From Mesorhizobium sp. WSM3862 (GTDB lineage Bacteria; Pseudomonadota; Alphaproteobacteria; Rhizobiales; Rhizobiaceae): 64,000 nucleotides of DNA. Positions 48,504 through 57,216 of the stretch are shown here, in pieces. The DNA lies in contig NZ_NSGE01000005.1 of assembly GCF_002294985.1 (NCBI RefSeq), positions 325,001 through 389,000 of the forward strand. Direction: 5' to 3'. The position numbers and the translations under genes are program-made. The stretch's first letter is position 1, and every line of letters begins with the position of its first letter. The notes below the pieces were generated by a model that worked only from the letters and a program-made list of their open reading frames with translations, had not been told where the DNA came from and did not search any database.

Positions 48504-49232
48504 TCAGTGATGGCCGCCTTCGAGATAGGCGGCGCGCACTTCCGGATTGGCGAGCAGCTCCTTGCCGGTGCCGCTCATCGTCACATTGCCGTTGACCATG
48601 ACGTAGCCGCGATTGGCGAGCTTCAGCGCGCCGAAAGCGTTCTGCTCGACCAGGAACACAGTCAGCCCCTGGGTCCGGTTCAATTCGCGGATGGCATCGA
48701 AGATCTGCTTGACGATCAGCGGCGCGAGGCCCAGGGACGGCTCGTCGAGCAGAAGCAGCTTCGGCCGGGCCATCAGCGCGCGCCCGATCGACAGCATCTG
48801 CTGCTCGCCGCCCGAAAGCGTGCCGCCGCGCTGGCCGATGCGCTCCTTCAGCCGCGGGAACAGCGAAAACACCTTCTCGGCATCCTCGTCAAAATGTTTG
48901 AGGTTGTCGAGGCTGGCGCCCATCTGCAGGTTTTCCATCACCGTCATGCGCGGAAAGATGCGGCGTCCCTCCGGCGACTGGGCGATGCGCATCCGCGCGA
49001 TCTCGTGTGTCGGCAACTGCGTGATGTCGTTGCCGGCAAAGGTGATGGTGCCGCTGCGCGCACGCGGCGCGCCGAAGATCGTCATCATCAACGTCGACTT
49101 GCCGGCGCCGTTGGCGCCGATCAGCGCCACGATCTCACCTTGGTTGACGGTGACGTCGACACCGTTCAGCGCGCGGATGTTGCCGTAATAGGTCTGCACG
49201 CCCTTGATATCGAGCAGCGTTGTGCCGGCCAT
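48504..49232 (-). CDS. livF: Branched-chain amino-acid ABC transporter ATPase LivF
   Basis: A 242-residue ATPase. Walker A GANGAGKST near residue 38, signature LSGGEQQMLSIGRALM, Walker B LLLDEPSLGLAP, and C-terminal LANPEVRAAYLEGGHH typical of LivF. Its start overlaps the livG stop by one base (TAATG), so it is translationally coupled. Confidence 0.95.
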   Translation of the reverse strand: MAGTTLLDIKGVQTYYGNIRALNGVDVTVNQGEIVALIGANGAGKSTLMMTIFGAPRARSGTITFAGNDITQLPTHEIARMRIAQSPEGRRIFPRMTVMENLQMGASLDNLKHFDEDAEKVFSLFPRLKERIGQRGGTLSGGEQQMLSIGRALMARPKLLLLDEPSLGLAPLIVKQIFDAIRELNRTQGLTVFLVEQNAFGALKLANRGYVMVNGNVTMSGTGKELLANPEVRAAYLEGGHH

Positions 49233-50338
49233 TACTTACGCCCTCCGCGCGGCTTGGCTGTCGAGGATTTCGCGGCCGGCTTGCCCGTGGCCCGCTCGGA
49301 CGACTTTCTTGGCGTTTTGGCTTTGGCATCGACCTGAGCCGCTTTCGAGGCGCCTCTCGATACCATGACCCGTTCGCCCTCGTCCGCGTGTTCGACAGTG
49401 TCGGAAACCGGCCCCGCCATCATCGAGGCGGAACTGCCCGGCCCGTGCGCCGCATCAGGCCCGGTATCCAGCTGCTCGATGACATCCTCGTCGCCGACTT
49501 CGGTCAGCACCTCTTCCACTTCCTCGTCGTCGACGCCGAGATACGCGGCGATCACGCGCGGATCGGTCCGGACCGACTGCGGGCTGCCGTCGGAGATCTT
49601 GCGGCCGTACTCCAGCACCACGACGTGGTCGGAGATCTGCATGACCACCGACATGTCGTGCTCGATGAGCAGGATCGACGTGCCGGTGTTGTCCTTGATG
49701 TCCATCAACAGTTCATTGAGCGAGGCCGATTCCTTCGGATTGAGACCGGCGGCCGGCTCGTCGAGGCACAAAAGCTCAGGTCCGGTGCACATGGCGCGCG
49801 CGATCTCCAGCCGCCTTTGCGCGCCATAGGGCAGGTCGCCGGCCGGATCGTCGGCGCGGTCGACGAGATTGGCCTTTTCCAGCCAGTGCTTGGCGAGATC
49901 GATCGATTCAGCCGAGGCCTGCCGGTAGCTGGAGAAGCCGAACAGGCCGAGGAAGGTGTAGCCCGAGGCCTTCATCAGCTTGTTGTGCTGGGCGACCAGG
50001 AGGTTCTCCAGCAGCGTCATGCCCGAGAACAGGCGGATGTTCTGGAAGGTGCGCGCCACCTTGGCGCGCGCCGGGATCTCGTGATTGGGCAGGCGCTCGA
50101 GCAGATAGTTCGAGCCGTCGCGCCGGCTGAGCGTGATCATGCCTTCCGAAGGTTTGTAGAAGCCGGTGATGCAATTGAACACGGTCGTCTTGCCGGCGCC
50201 GTTCGGTCCGATCAGCGCGGTGATCTCGCCGCGCTTGGCCTGGAACGACAGGTCGCCGATGGCGATCAGGCCGCCGAACTTCATCGACAGATGCTCGACC
50301 TGCAGGATGAAGTCGTTCATGGAAACTTGCGCGTTCAT
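49232..50338 (-). CDS. livG: Branched-chain amino-acid ABC transporter ATPase LivG with C-terminal extension
   Basis: A 368-residue ATPase. Walker A GPNGAGKTT, the LivG-type degenerate signature LPYGAQRRLEIARAM, Walker B LLCLDEPAAGLNP. The LivG core ends near residue 250 (DPRVIAAYLG). About 110 further residues follow: an acidic stretch, then a Lys/Ala/Ser-rich tail ending KSSTAKPRGGRK. LivG is usually about 255 residues, so the tail is an addition. ATG overlaps the livM stop (TGATG). Earlier in-frame starts lie inside livM. Confidence 0.93.
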   Translation of the reverse strand: MNAQVSMNDFILQVEHLSMKFGGLIAIGDLSFQAKRGEITALIGPNGAGKTTVFNCITGFYKPSEGMITLSRRDGSNYLLERLPNHEIPARAKVARTFQNIRLFSGMTLLENLLVAQHNKLMKASGYTFLGLFGFSSYRQASAESIDLAKHWLEKANLVDRADDPAGDLPYGAQRRLEIARAMCTGPELLCLDEPAAGLNPKESASLNELLMDIKDNTGTSILLIEHDMSVVMQISDHVVVLEYGRKISDGSPQSVRTDPRVIAAYLGVDDEEVEEVLTEVGDEDVIEQLDTGPDAAHGPGSSASMMAGPVSDTVEHADEGERVMVSRGASKAAQVDAKAKTPRKSSERATGKPAAKSSTAKPRGGRK

Positions 50339-51729
50339 CAGCCGTGGCCCTCCTTGGTGAAGGAGCCTGACACCGCTTTTCGCTCCTTGAGGAAGGCTGT
50401 TGGTTCTCGACTGCCGACGAAGCCGCGCGGCTTCCACAGCATGACGATCACCATCGCAACGCCGAACAATAGCATGCGGTAGAGCTCCGGCGTGAAGTCC
50501 GGACCGAACACCACCTTGAGAAAGCCCAGCTCGCGCAGGATCTCGGTGCCGCCGATCATCACCAGCGCCGCCACCGCGATACCGCCCAACGAGCCCATGC
50601 CGCCGAGCACGACGATGGCCAGGATGATCGCCGATTCAAGGAAGACGAAGGATTCCGGGCTGACGAAGCCCTGGCGCGCGGCGAAGAACGAGCCGGCGAA
50701 GCCGCCGAACATGGCGCCGGTGGCGAACGCCGTCAGCTTGGTGGTGGTGGTGTTGATGCCGAGCGAGCGGCAGGCGATCTCGTCCTCGCGCAGCGCTTCC
50801 CAGGCGCGGCCCACCGGCAGTCGGCGCAGCCTGATGGTGACGAAGGCGGTGAGGAAGCAGAGCGCCAGAATGAGATAATAGAGGAAGATCTTGTAGTAGG
50901 CGCCCGACTGAGCGATCCCCAGCACCTTGGCGATGTAGTTCGGGTCCGAGACATTGAACGACATGAGCCCGAAGAAGGAGACCTTCGGGATGCCGGAAAT
51001 GCCGGCCGAGCCATTGGTCACCTCACGCCAGTTGATCAGCACCAGACGGATGATCTCGCCGAAGGCGAGCGTGACGATCGCCAGATAGTCGCCGCGCAGC
51101 CGCAGCACCGGGAAGCCGAGCATGACGCCCCAGAAGGCGGCCATGGCGCCGGCGGCAGGCAGCAGGATCCAAAACGACAGGCCAAAATGCGTGCCGAGCA
51201 GCGCATAGGCATAGGCGCCAACGGCGTAAAAGGCGACATAGCCGAGGTCGAGCAAGCCGGCTAGCCCGATGACGATGTTGAGGCCCCAGGCCAGCATCAC
51301 ATAGATCAGGATCTGGATGCCGAAATTGTCGACCCATTTGAGCGAGCCCTGGAAGCCGAACAGAAGCACCATCGCCACTGGATAGAGGATCAGCACCGTG
51401 GCGCCGATCTTGTTGAAGTTTCGCCGCACGAAGCCGGGCTCCACGGCGACTGCAGGCGCCTTGGCCCTTTCAGCCCTTGATCGTTCGAGCCCCGGAACCG
51501 CATAGGCAACATAGAGGAAGCGCCCGACGACAACGGCGAGGACCACCAGGGCGAGCAGGCCCCAGCGCTGCACCAGGATCAGCTCGTTGTTGATGTTCTG
51601 ATCGGTCCTGAGACCGATGAACAGCACGAACAGGCCGAGCGCGATGGCGCCGGCGTATAGCGCTTCGCGGAACGCGCGCTGGATGGGAGTAGCGACGACG
51701 TCGCGCTCCGGAGAAACGGTAACGGCCAT
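50338..51729 (-). CDS. livM: Branched-chain amino-acid ABC transporter permease LivM
   Basis: A 463-residue permease with an N-terminal extra membrane domain (DUF3382 type, about residues 1-110) and the LivM core with YVMLAWGLNIVIGLAGLLDLGYVAFYAVGAY and EALREDEIACRSLGIN, the EAA-like loop. Lies 5 bp after livH. Confidence 0.94.
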   Translation of the reverse strand: MAVTVSPERDVVATPIQRAFREALYAGAIALGLFVLFIGLRTDQNINNELILVQRWGLLALVVLAVVVGRFLYVAYAVPGLERSRAERAKAPAVAVEPGFVRRNFNKIGATVLILYPVAMVLLFGFQGSLKWVDNFGIQILIYVMLAWGLNIVIGLAGLLDLGYVAFYAVGAYAYALLGTHFGLSFWILLPAAGAMAAFWGVMLGFPVLRLRGDYLAIVTLAFGEIIRLVLINWREVTNGSAGISGIPKVSFFGLMSFNVSDPNYIAKVLGIAQSGAYYKIFLYYLILALCFLTAFVTIRLRRLPVGRAWEALREDEIACRSLGINTTTTKLTAFATGAMFGGFAGSFFAARQGFVSPESFVFLESAIILAIVVLGGMGSLGGIAVAALVMIGGTEILRELGFLKVVFGPDFTPELYRMLLFGVAMVIVMLWKPRGFVGSREPTAFLKERKAVSGSFTKEGHG

Positions 51730-51734
51730 GAGGA

Positions 51735-52637
51735 TCAGACCTTTTCGACTTCAGGCCGGCCCAGGATGCCGGAGGGCAGGAAGATGAGCACGATCGCCAG
51801 GATCGAGAAGGCCGCGACGTCCTTGTAGTCGATCGAGAAATAGGCCGACCACATGCTCTCGATGAAGCCGATCAAAAGCCCGCCGAGCACTGCGCCCGGC
51901 AGCGAGCCGATGCCGCCAAGCACCGCCGCCGTGAAGGCCTTCACGCCCGGCACGAAACCGTCTGAGAAGACCACCACGCCATAATACATCAAGAAAAGCG
52001 TCCCGGCGACCGCAGCAAGCGCTGCCCCCATGATGAAGGTGATGGAGATTGTGCGGTCGACGTCGACGCCAAGCAGCGCCGCCATCTTGCGGTCCTGCTC
52101 GCAGGCGCGCTGCGCCCGCCCCAATGCCGTCCTGTTGACGAGATACCAGAAGATCGCCAGCAGCACGGCGGTGACGAGCACGATGATGATCTGCTTCAGC
52201 GAGACGCTGATGCCGTCGATCGTATAGACTTGGCTGACCAGCGGCGGGATCGGCTTGTTGCGCGGCCCTTGCGTGACCTGCACGAAGTTGGACAGGGCGA
52301 TCGACATGCCGATGGCGGTGATCAGCGGCGCCAGCCGGAACGATCCGCGCAGCGGCCTGTAGGCCACCTTCTCGATCGTCCAGTTGTAGAGGCTGGTGAG
52401 CAGCATGCCCACGATCATCATGATCAGGAGCGCCACCACCACCGGCACCGAATAGAACATCGCGCCGAGGATCAGGAAGACGATGAGGGCCGTGAAGGCG
52501 CCCACCATGAAGATATCGCCATGGGCGAAATTGATCATGCCGATGATGCCGTAGACCATCGTGTAGCCGATCGCGATCAGCCCATAGATAGATCCCAGCG
52601 TCAGCCCGTTGATAAGCTGCTGGACGAAATACTGCAT
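51735..52637 (-). CDS. livH: Branched-chain amino-acid ABC transporter permease LivH
   Basis: A 300-residue permease: LINGLTLGSIYGLIAIGYTMVYGIIGMINFAHGDIFM at the N-terminus, RACEQDRKMAALLGVDVD (EAA loop), and GGIGSLPGAVLGGLLIG. First gene of livHMGF-DUF6867-livJ. An AGGGGAG ribosome site lies upstream. Confidence 0.95.
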   Translation of the reverse strand: MQYFVQQLINGLTLGSIYGLIAIGYTMVYGIIGMINFAHGDIFMVGAFTALIVFLILGAMFYSVPVVVALLIMMIVGMLLTSLYNWTIEKVAYRPLRGSFRLAPLITAIGMSIALSNFVQVTQGPRNKPIPPLVSQVYTIDGISVSLKQIIIVLVTAVLLAIFWYLVNRTALGRAQRACEQDRKMAALLGVDVDRTISITFIMGAALAAVAGTLFLMYYGVVVFSDGFVPGVKAFTAAVLGGIGSLPGAVLGGLLIGFIESMWSAYFSIDYKDVAAFSILAIVLIFLPSGILGRPEVEKV

Positions 52638-53088
52638 ATTTAAGCGGCTCCCCTGGAATGTCGCCTTCGAGGACGCATTCCTTTTCGTATTGCCCCTAGT
52701 CGTAAAGTTTCAAGCCCGGATTGCAACGTGATTTTTCAATCGCCGCGCGTGGTTTGGAAGCACGCTGCCCGATTGCCCGCTTTTTCGCACCCGGCCCCTG
52801 GACTATCGCGGACCCTATCATTGGCACAACGCAATGTCTTTGACGATTCAGCGGTATCATGCGCGTCGTTTCGAAGAAATCGTCGTCAAAATAAATTGAT
52901 GAGAAGATTCCTTGCGTCAGTGGCAGCGCTCGATTTTGCCGTCCCGCGCATTCCGCCAAGCAAGGATTCTGCTCGGTATGACGGTCATGTGACGGCGAGG
53001 CGAACGGCGGCCGAAATCCTTTCCCGATTGGTTCGGTAGTCAGGTCTCGACGAACGACGAGGCGGCCTGACGCGCCGACCGGGAGCGA
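52638..53088. promoter_or_regulatory. liv operon upstream region / gap to the hydroxyproline genes
   Basis: 451 bp without a supportable gene; ORFs here lack coding character. The liv promoter must lie in this stretch: a weak CTTGAA-N17-AATACG pair is at about 52680-52712 on the minus strand. The segment 52730-52930 is relatively AT-rich. No terminator was found after the epimerase gene. Confidence 0.35.
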
Positions 53089-54090
53089 TCAGGTGACGAT
53101 GAACCCGTGCGCGAACGGATCGCGGTCGTCGATGAAGATGGTGTTCAGTCCGGTCATGCGCGCCCAGCCGCCGATCGAGGGGATGATGGCTGGTTTGCCG
53201 GCAACGCTGACCTCCTTTTCGACCCTGCCCTTGAACAGCGAGCCGATGATCGACTCATGGACAAAACTGTCGCCAACCTTGAGCCTGCCCTTGGCGTGGA
53301 GCTGCGCCATGCGCGCCGAGGTGCCGGTGCCGCAAGGCGAGCGGTCGATCGCCTTGTCGCCATAGAATACGGCATTGCGGGCATCGGCCTCGGCATCTCT
53401 CGGCTTGCCGGTCCACAGCATGTGCGACAGCCGGTTGATGCCCGGATTTTCCGGGTGAATGAACGAGTATTTCTCGTTGAGGCGCTGGCGCACCACCGGG
53501 CTCCAGGCGATGAGGTCGGCGGCCGAATGGTCGGCCATGTCGCGGTAGTTCTCCTGCGGCTCGACGATGGCATAGAAATTGCCGCCATAAGCGACGTCGA
53601 CGCTGATCTCGCCAAGCACCGGGCACTCCACCGACAGCCCTTCGGCGTAGAGGAAGGACGGCACGTTGGTGATCCGCACCTCCTCGACATATTCGCCGAT
53701 CTGTTTGTATTCGGCGACGACCAGGCCGGCCGGCGTGTCGAGCCTGAGCACGCCCGGCGTCTTCGGCTTCACCAGCCCATGCTCGATCGCCATCGTCACG
53801 GTGCCGATCGTGCCGTGGCCGCACATCGGCAGGCAGCCCGAGGTTTCGATGAAGAGGATCGCGATATCGCAGTCCTCGCGCGTCGGCGGATAGAGGATCG
53901 AGCCGGACATCACGTCATGACCGCGCGGCTCGAACATCAGCCCGGTCCGGATCCAGTCATATTCGGCGAGGAAATGCGCCCGCCGTTCCATCATCGTCGC
54001 GCCTTCTAGCAGTGGGCCGCCGCCGGCAACCAGCCTCACCGGATTGCCGCAGGTGTGGCCGTCGATGCAGAAGAAGGATGTCTTGGCCAT
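53089..54090 (-). CDS. 4-hydroxyproline 2-epimerase (proline racemase family)
   Basis: A 333-residue cofactor-independent epimerase that interconverts trans-4-hydroxy-L-proline and cis-4-hydroxy-D-proline. Both catalytic cysteines are present: Cys90 (LPMCGHGTIGTVTM) and Cys253 (DRSPCGTGTSARMA), so it is an epimerase and not a Ser/Thr-type dehydratase. First motif FFCIDGHTCGNPVRLVAGG. Last gene of a three-gene operon with the oxidase and the DHDPS-type deaminase. Confidence 0.9.
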   Translation of the reverse strand: MAKTSFFCIDGHTCGNPVRLVAGGGPLLEGATMMERRAHFLAEYDWIRTGLMFEPRGHDVMSGSILYPPTREDCDIAILFIETSGCLPMCGHGTIGTVTMAIEHGLVKPKTPGVLRLDTPAGLVVAEYKQIGEYVEEVRITNVPSFLYAEGLSVECPVLGEISVDVAYGGNFYAIVEPQENYRDMADHSAADLIAWSPVVRQRLNEKYSFIHPENPGINRLSHMLWTGKPRDAEADARNAVFYGDKAIDRSPCGTGTSARMAQLHAKGRLKVGDSFVHESIIGSLFKGRVEKEVSVAGKPAIIPSIGGWARMTGLNTIFIDDRDPFAHGFIVT

Positions 54091-54126
54091 GATGGCTCCC
54101 TGAAATATCAGAATTCTGGCGAATTG

Positions 54127-55443
54127 TCAGAACCGTTGCGGGCGGAAAGGAGTGAGATCGATCGGCGGCTCCTGCCCGAGAAGGAGATCTCGGATCGAGC
54201 GGCCGGTCGCTGCCGCCTGGGTCAGGCCGAGATGGCCGTGGCCGAAAGCGTAGACGATGTTCGGCGCCCGCGCCCTGCCGATGACCGGCAGCGAATCCGG
54301 CAGCGATGGCCGAAAGCCCATCCACTCGCGGCCGCCCGACGGATCGAGCCCGGGCAGGAAACGCTTGGCTTTTTCCAGCATCGCCTTCGAGCGCGCGAAA
54401 TTAGGCGCTCGTTCGATGCCTCCGAGCTCGACGGCGCCGCCGACGCGCAAGCCGGTTTCCAGCGGCGTGATGACGAAGCCGTGCCCGGAAAAGATCAGCT
54501 GCCGCTTCACGTCGAAGGCCGACACCGGCAGCGTGGTGTTGTAACCGCGCTCGGTCTCCAGCGGGATGCGGTCGCCGAGATCTTTGGCCAGCAGATGCGA
54601 CCAGGCGCCGGCGGCGATCACGAGCTGCTTCGCCTTTCGGGCCGTGCCGTCCGCAAGCATAAGCGTGACGCCGTTTGTTCCGGTCCCGATACGCTCGACG
54701 CGCGCGTGCTCGAAGCGTGCGCCGAGCCGCTCCGCATAGGCCCAGATCGCCTTGCCGAGCAGTTTCGGATCGGCGACTGTCTTCCACCCCGGCACGAAGG
54801 TGCCCTTGACGAAGCGCGGCGAAAGACCCGGCTGCAGCGCCGCCATCTCCTCACCCTCGACATGGCGGAAGCCTATGCCGAAACGTTCGCGCGCCCTCCA
54901 GCCGGACAGCGAGGCGCGGAACTCTGCCTCGCTTTCGTAGAGTTCGAGCGAGCCGTCCTCACGCAGCATCGGCCGCGTGCCGGAGCGGTCGAGCAAACCC
55001 ATCCATTCGGCTTCGGCGAGCTTCATCATGCCGGCCTGCGCCGCAAGGCTCGCCTCGAAGTGCCTGGCGGCGCCCGCGCGCCAGAAGCGGAACAGCCAGG
55101 GAAGAAGCTTAGGCAGATAGGCCGGCGGGATGGCAAGAGGCCCCAGCGGATCGGCAAGCCATTTCGGCAACTGCCTGATCATCCCCTTATGCGCCAGCGG
55201 CAGCACGTCGGAGAAGGCGAAGGCGGCAGCGTTGCCGGAGCTCGTCTCCTCGCAAATGCCCGTCCGATCGAAAATGGTGACACTGCGTCCCGCCTCCGCG
55301 AGCAAGGTGGCGGCGCAAATGCCGATGATGCCGCCGCCGATGATGGCGATATCTTTCCCTTCTCCTCGGTCGCGGGGAGAAGGCGCCCGAACAGCGGATG
55401 AAGGGCGGCGCCCATCTTCGGTCGGCTTGGCATTTCCTTGCAC
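54127..55443 (-). CDS. FAD-dependent D-amino-acid (D-hydroxyproline) dehydrogenase
   Basis: DadA-like flavoprotein, expected to oxidise cis-4-hydroxy-D-proline to the pyrroline. The FAD motif IAIIGGGIIGICAATLLAEAG begins at residue 33; the C-terminus has GFRPSLPDSLPVIGRA and FGHGHLGLTQAAATG. The first about 30 residues (GTG start at 55443) are Arg/Pro/Gly-rich and come from a dispersed repeat read in frame; homologues normally begin within a few residues of the FAD motif. No alternative start codon exists between, so the extension is probably real. Confidence 0.85.
   Translation of the reverse strand: MQGNAKPTEDGRRPSSAVRAPSPRDRGEGKDIAIIGGGIIGICAATLLAEAGRSVTIFDRTGICEETSSGNAAAFAFSDVLPLAHKGMIRQLPKWLADPLGPLAIPPAYLPKLLPWLFRFWRAGAARHFEASLAAQAGMMKLAEAEWMGLLDRSGTRPMLREDGSLELYESEAEFRASLSGWRARERFGIGFRHVEGEEMAALQPGLSPRFVKGTFVPGWKTVADPKLLGKAIWAYAERLGARFEHARVERIGTGTNGVTLMLADGTARKAKQLVIAAGAWSHLLAKDLGDRIPLETERGYNTTLPVSAFDVKRQLIFSGHGFVITPLETGLRVGGAVELGGIERAPNFARSKAMLEKAKRFLPGLDPSGGREWMGFRPSLPDSLPVIGRARAPNIVYAFGHGHLGLTQAAATGRSIRDLLLGQEPPIDLTPFRPQRF
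55350..55430. repeat. Dispersed repeat read in frame as the N-terminus of the dehydrogenase
   Basis: The segment includes CCCTTCTCCTCGGTCGCGGGGAGAAGG, an imperfect hairpin of the CTTCTCCCCG-type intergenic repeats widespread in Rhizobiales. It provides residues about 7-30 of the flavoprotein (positions given to within about 10 bp). Confidence 0.55.
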
Positions 55444-55506
55444 GCTGGCGCTGTCCCTCGTCTGTCTGCCGCCATCTGCTTCCCCGTGAACGGGAGCAGA
55501 AAGCTA

Positions 55507-56400
55507 TCAGAACGCCGGCAGTTCCGGCCGCGCGGCCAGCGCATCCTTGACGATCTTTTCCACCGCCTTCCGGCGCTCGCCCGAGAGCGGCTGGCGCGGC
55601 ATGCGAACACGGTCATTGGTACCGATCGCCAGCACTTCGGCAAGCTTGATGTTTTGGACCAGGTAGGTCGAGACATCGAGGTCGAGCAGTGGCCTGAACC
55701 AGCGGTAGATCTTCAGCGCTTCCTCGCGGCGACCTTTTCTCATCAACTGGTAGATGGCGACGGTCTCGCGCGGGAAGGCCGTGACAAGGCCCGCCACCCA
55801 GCCGATGGCGCCGACCGACAGCGCCTCGAAGGCGAGGTTGTCGACGCCGGTGAAGAGGTCGTAGCGGTCGCCGAGGCGATTGATGATCTCGGTCGAGCGG
55901 CGGATGTCGTCCGACGATTCCTTGATTGCGACGAAGCGCTTGTCGGACGCCAGCTCCTCCATCAGGTCGACAGTGACGTCGACGCGATAGGCGAGCCGGT
56001 TGGAGTAGATCATGACAGGCAGGTCGCCGGCCCCCGCGACGGCGCGAAGTGCGGCGACCGTCTCTTCAGCATTGGTGTGGTAGATCGGGCTCGGCACCAC
56101 CATCAGGCCGTTGGCGCCTTCCTTGGCTGCGCGGCGTGCGATGCTTGCCGCCTCGCGGGTGCCGGGTTCGTTGACCGTCAGAAGCACCGGCTTTGTCCCG
56201 GCGACCTTCTGCGCCGTTTTCAACACTTCGATCTTCTCGTCATGCGACAGCATTGGCCCTTCGCCGAGCGAACCGCAGACGATGATGCCGTCGCAGCCGG
56301 CCTCCATCTGCAAGGAATAACAACGCTCCATCTCGGCATGATCGAGGCGGTCGTCGGTGGTGAACTTGGTCGTGACTGCAGGGAAAACTCCGGCCCACAT
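55507..56400 (-). CDS. DHDPS-family protein, probable pyrroline-4-hydroxy-2-carboxylate deaminase
   Basis: A 297-residue class I aldolase-fold enzyme. GSLGEGPMLSHDEK, a YSNRLAYRVDV segment (active-site Tyr) and FVAIKESSDDIRR, with Lys as the Schiff-base residue near 160. Next to a hydroxyproline epimerase and D-amino-acid dehydrogenase, the likely reaction is deamination of pyrroline-4-hydroxy-2-carboxylate to alpha-ketoglutarate semialdehyde. The start at MWAGVFPAVTTKF fits the family; the frame extends upstream through the GntR promoter and is rejected there. Confidence 0.85.
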   Translation of the reverse strand: MWAGVFPAVTTKFTTDDRLDHAEMERCYSLQMEAGCDGIIVCGSLGEGPMLSHDEKIEVLKTAQKVAGTKPVLLTVNEPGTREAASIARRAAKEGANGLMVVPSPIYHTNAEETVAALRAVAGAGDLPVMIYSNRLAYRVDVTVDLMEELASDKRFVAIKESSDDIRRSTEIINRLGDRYDLFTGVDNLAFEALSVGAIGWVAGLVTAFPRETVAIYQLMRKGRREEALKIYRWFRPLLDLDVSTYLVQNIKLAEVLAIGTNDRVRMPRQPLSGERRKAVEKIVKDALAARPELPAF

Positions 56401-56414
56401 GGCTATCTCTCCGT

Positions 56415-56426
56415 CTGATATATCAG
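56415..56426. promoter_or_regulatory. Palindrome CTGATATATCAG, candidate GntR operator
   Basis: A perfect 12-bp palindrome 15 bp upstream of the deaminase start, in the divergent spacer with the GntR-family gene. Shares the ATATATC core with the repeat at 56472-56490. Confidence 0.6.
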
Positions 56427-56471
56427 CGGTATATTTATTAAGACGCGGGCTGTCAATGCTGAATCCGCTAT

Positions 56472-56490
56472 GATATATGAAAAATATATC
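56472..56490. promoter_or_regulatory. Inverted repeat GATATAT-N5-ATATATC, candidate GntR operator
   Basis: Perfect 7-bp arms around GAAAA, just before the AGGAG of the gntR gene. Two ATATATC-type sites in one divergent spacer suggest control of both directions. Confidence 0.6.
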
Positions 56491-56502
56491 AGGAGCTGCC
56501 CA

Positions 56503-57174
56503 TTGATATCCGCATTGATATCCAACGACACAAGCGCAGCCTTCGAGCCGGTTGCGACCAGGGCCTATCGTGTGCTGGAGCACATGATCGTCACTCTTGA
56601 ACTGGCGCCTTCAAGCTTCGTCACCGAAGGCGCGCTGATCGAGCGGCTCGGCTTCGGCCGTACCCCGGTGCGCGAGGCGATCCAGAGGCTGGCTTGGGAA
56701 GGCTTACTCGACGTCAGACCACGCGCCGGCATCGCGGTCGCGCCGCTCCACCCCGCCGACTGGCTGCGCGTTATCGATGCCAGGCGCGGCATCGAGGTGG
56801 TGCTTGCCCGCTCGGCAGCCCGCTTCGTCACCCGCGAGGCGGCCGACCTGTTTCACGAGGCAGCCCTTGCCATGCAGAAGGCAGTGATCTCAGGCAACGT
56901 GCTTTCCTTCATTCAGGCCGACAAGCAACTTGACGAGGCGCTGGCGATCGCCGCCGACAATCCATTCGCGGCGCGCGTGGCGGCGCCCTTGCAGACCCAC
57001 AGCCGGCGCTTCTGGTTCCGCTACAAGGCGGATACCGGGCTCGCCGAATCGGCCGAGCACCACGTCGCGCTGATCCGCTCGATCCTCGACGGCGACGAGG
57101 AAGCCGCCGCCAAGGACGCCAAGAAATTGATGGCGCTGCTGCGCCACCACGCCGAGGCGGCCGCGACGCGCTGA
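56503..57174 (+). CDS. GntR-family regulator with FCD domain
   Basis: A 223-residue regulator. Winged helix (LIERLGFGRTPVREAIQRLAWEGLLDVRPRAG) at about residues 37-70, then an all-helical FCD ligand domain with metal-type His residues (ESAEHHVALIRSILDGD). TTG start at 56503 has AGGAG eight bases upstream; an ATG 11 codons earlier overlaps the operator repeat. Divergent from the deaminase-dehydrogenase-epimerase operon, which it probably controls in response to hydroxyproline or an intermediate. Confidence 0.88.
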   Translation: MISALISNDTSAAFEPVATRAYRVLEHMIVTLELAPSSFVTEGALIERLGFGRTPVREAIQRLAWEGLLDVRPRAGIAVAPLHPADWLRVIDARRGIEVVLARSAARFVTREAADLFHEAALAMQKAVISGNVLSFIQADKQLDEALAIAADNPFAARVAAPLQTHSRRFWFRYKADTGLAESAEHHVALIRSILDGDEEAAAKDAKKLMALLRHHAEAAATR

Positions 57175-57216
57175 CCAGAGCGGTTCCGGCTTAACTGAAC
57201 TGTCCGGTTACGCAGT

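Noticed and set aside
52728..53039. Plus-strand ORF in the liv upstream gap
   Set aside because: No ribosome site, no family resemblance, and it lies across the region that should hold the liv promoter.
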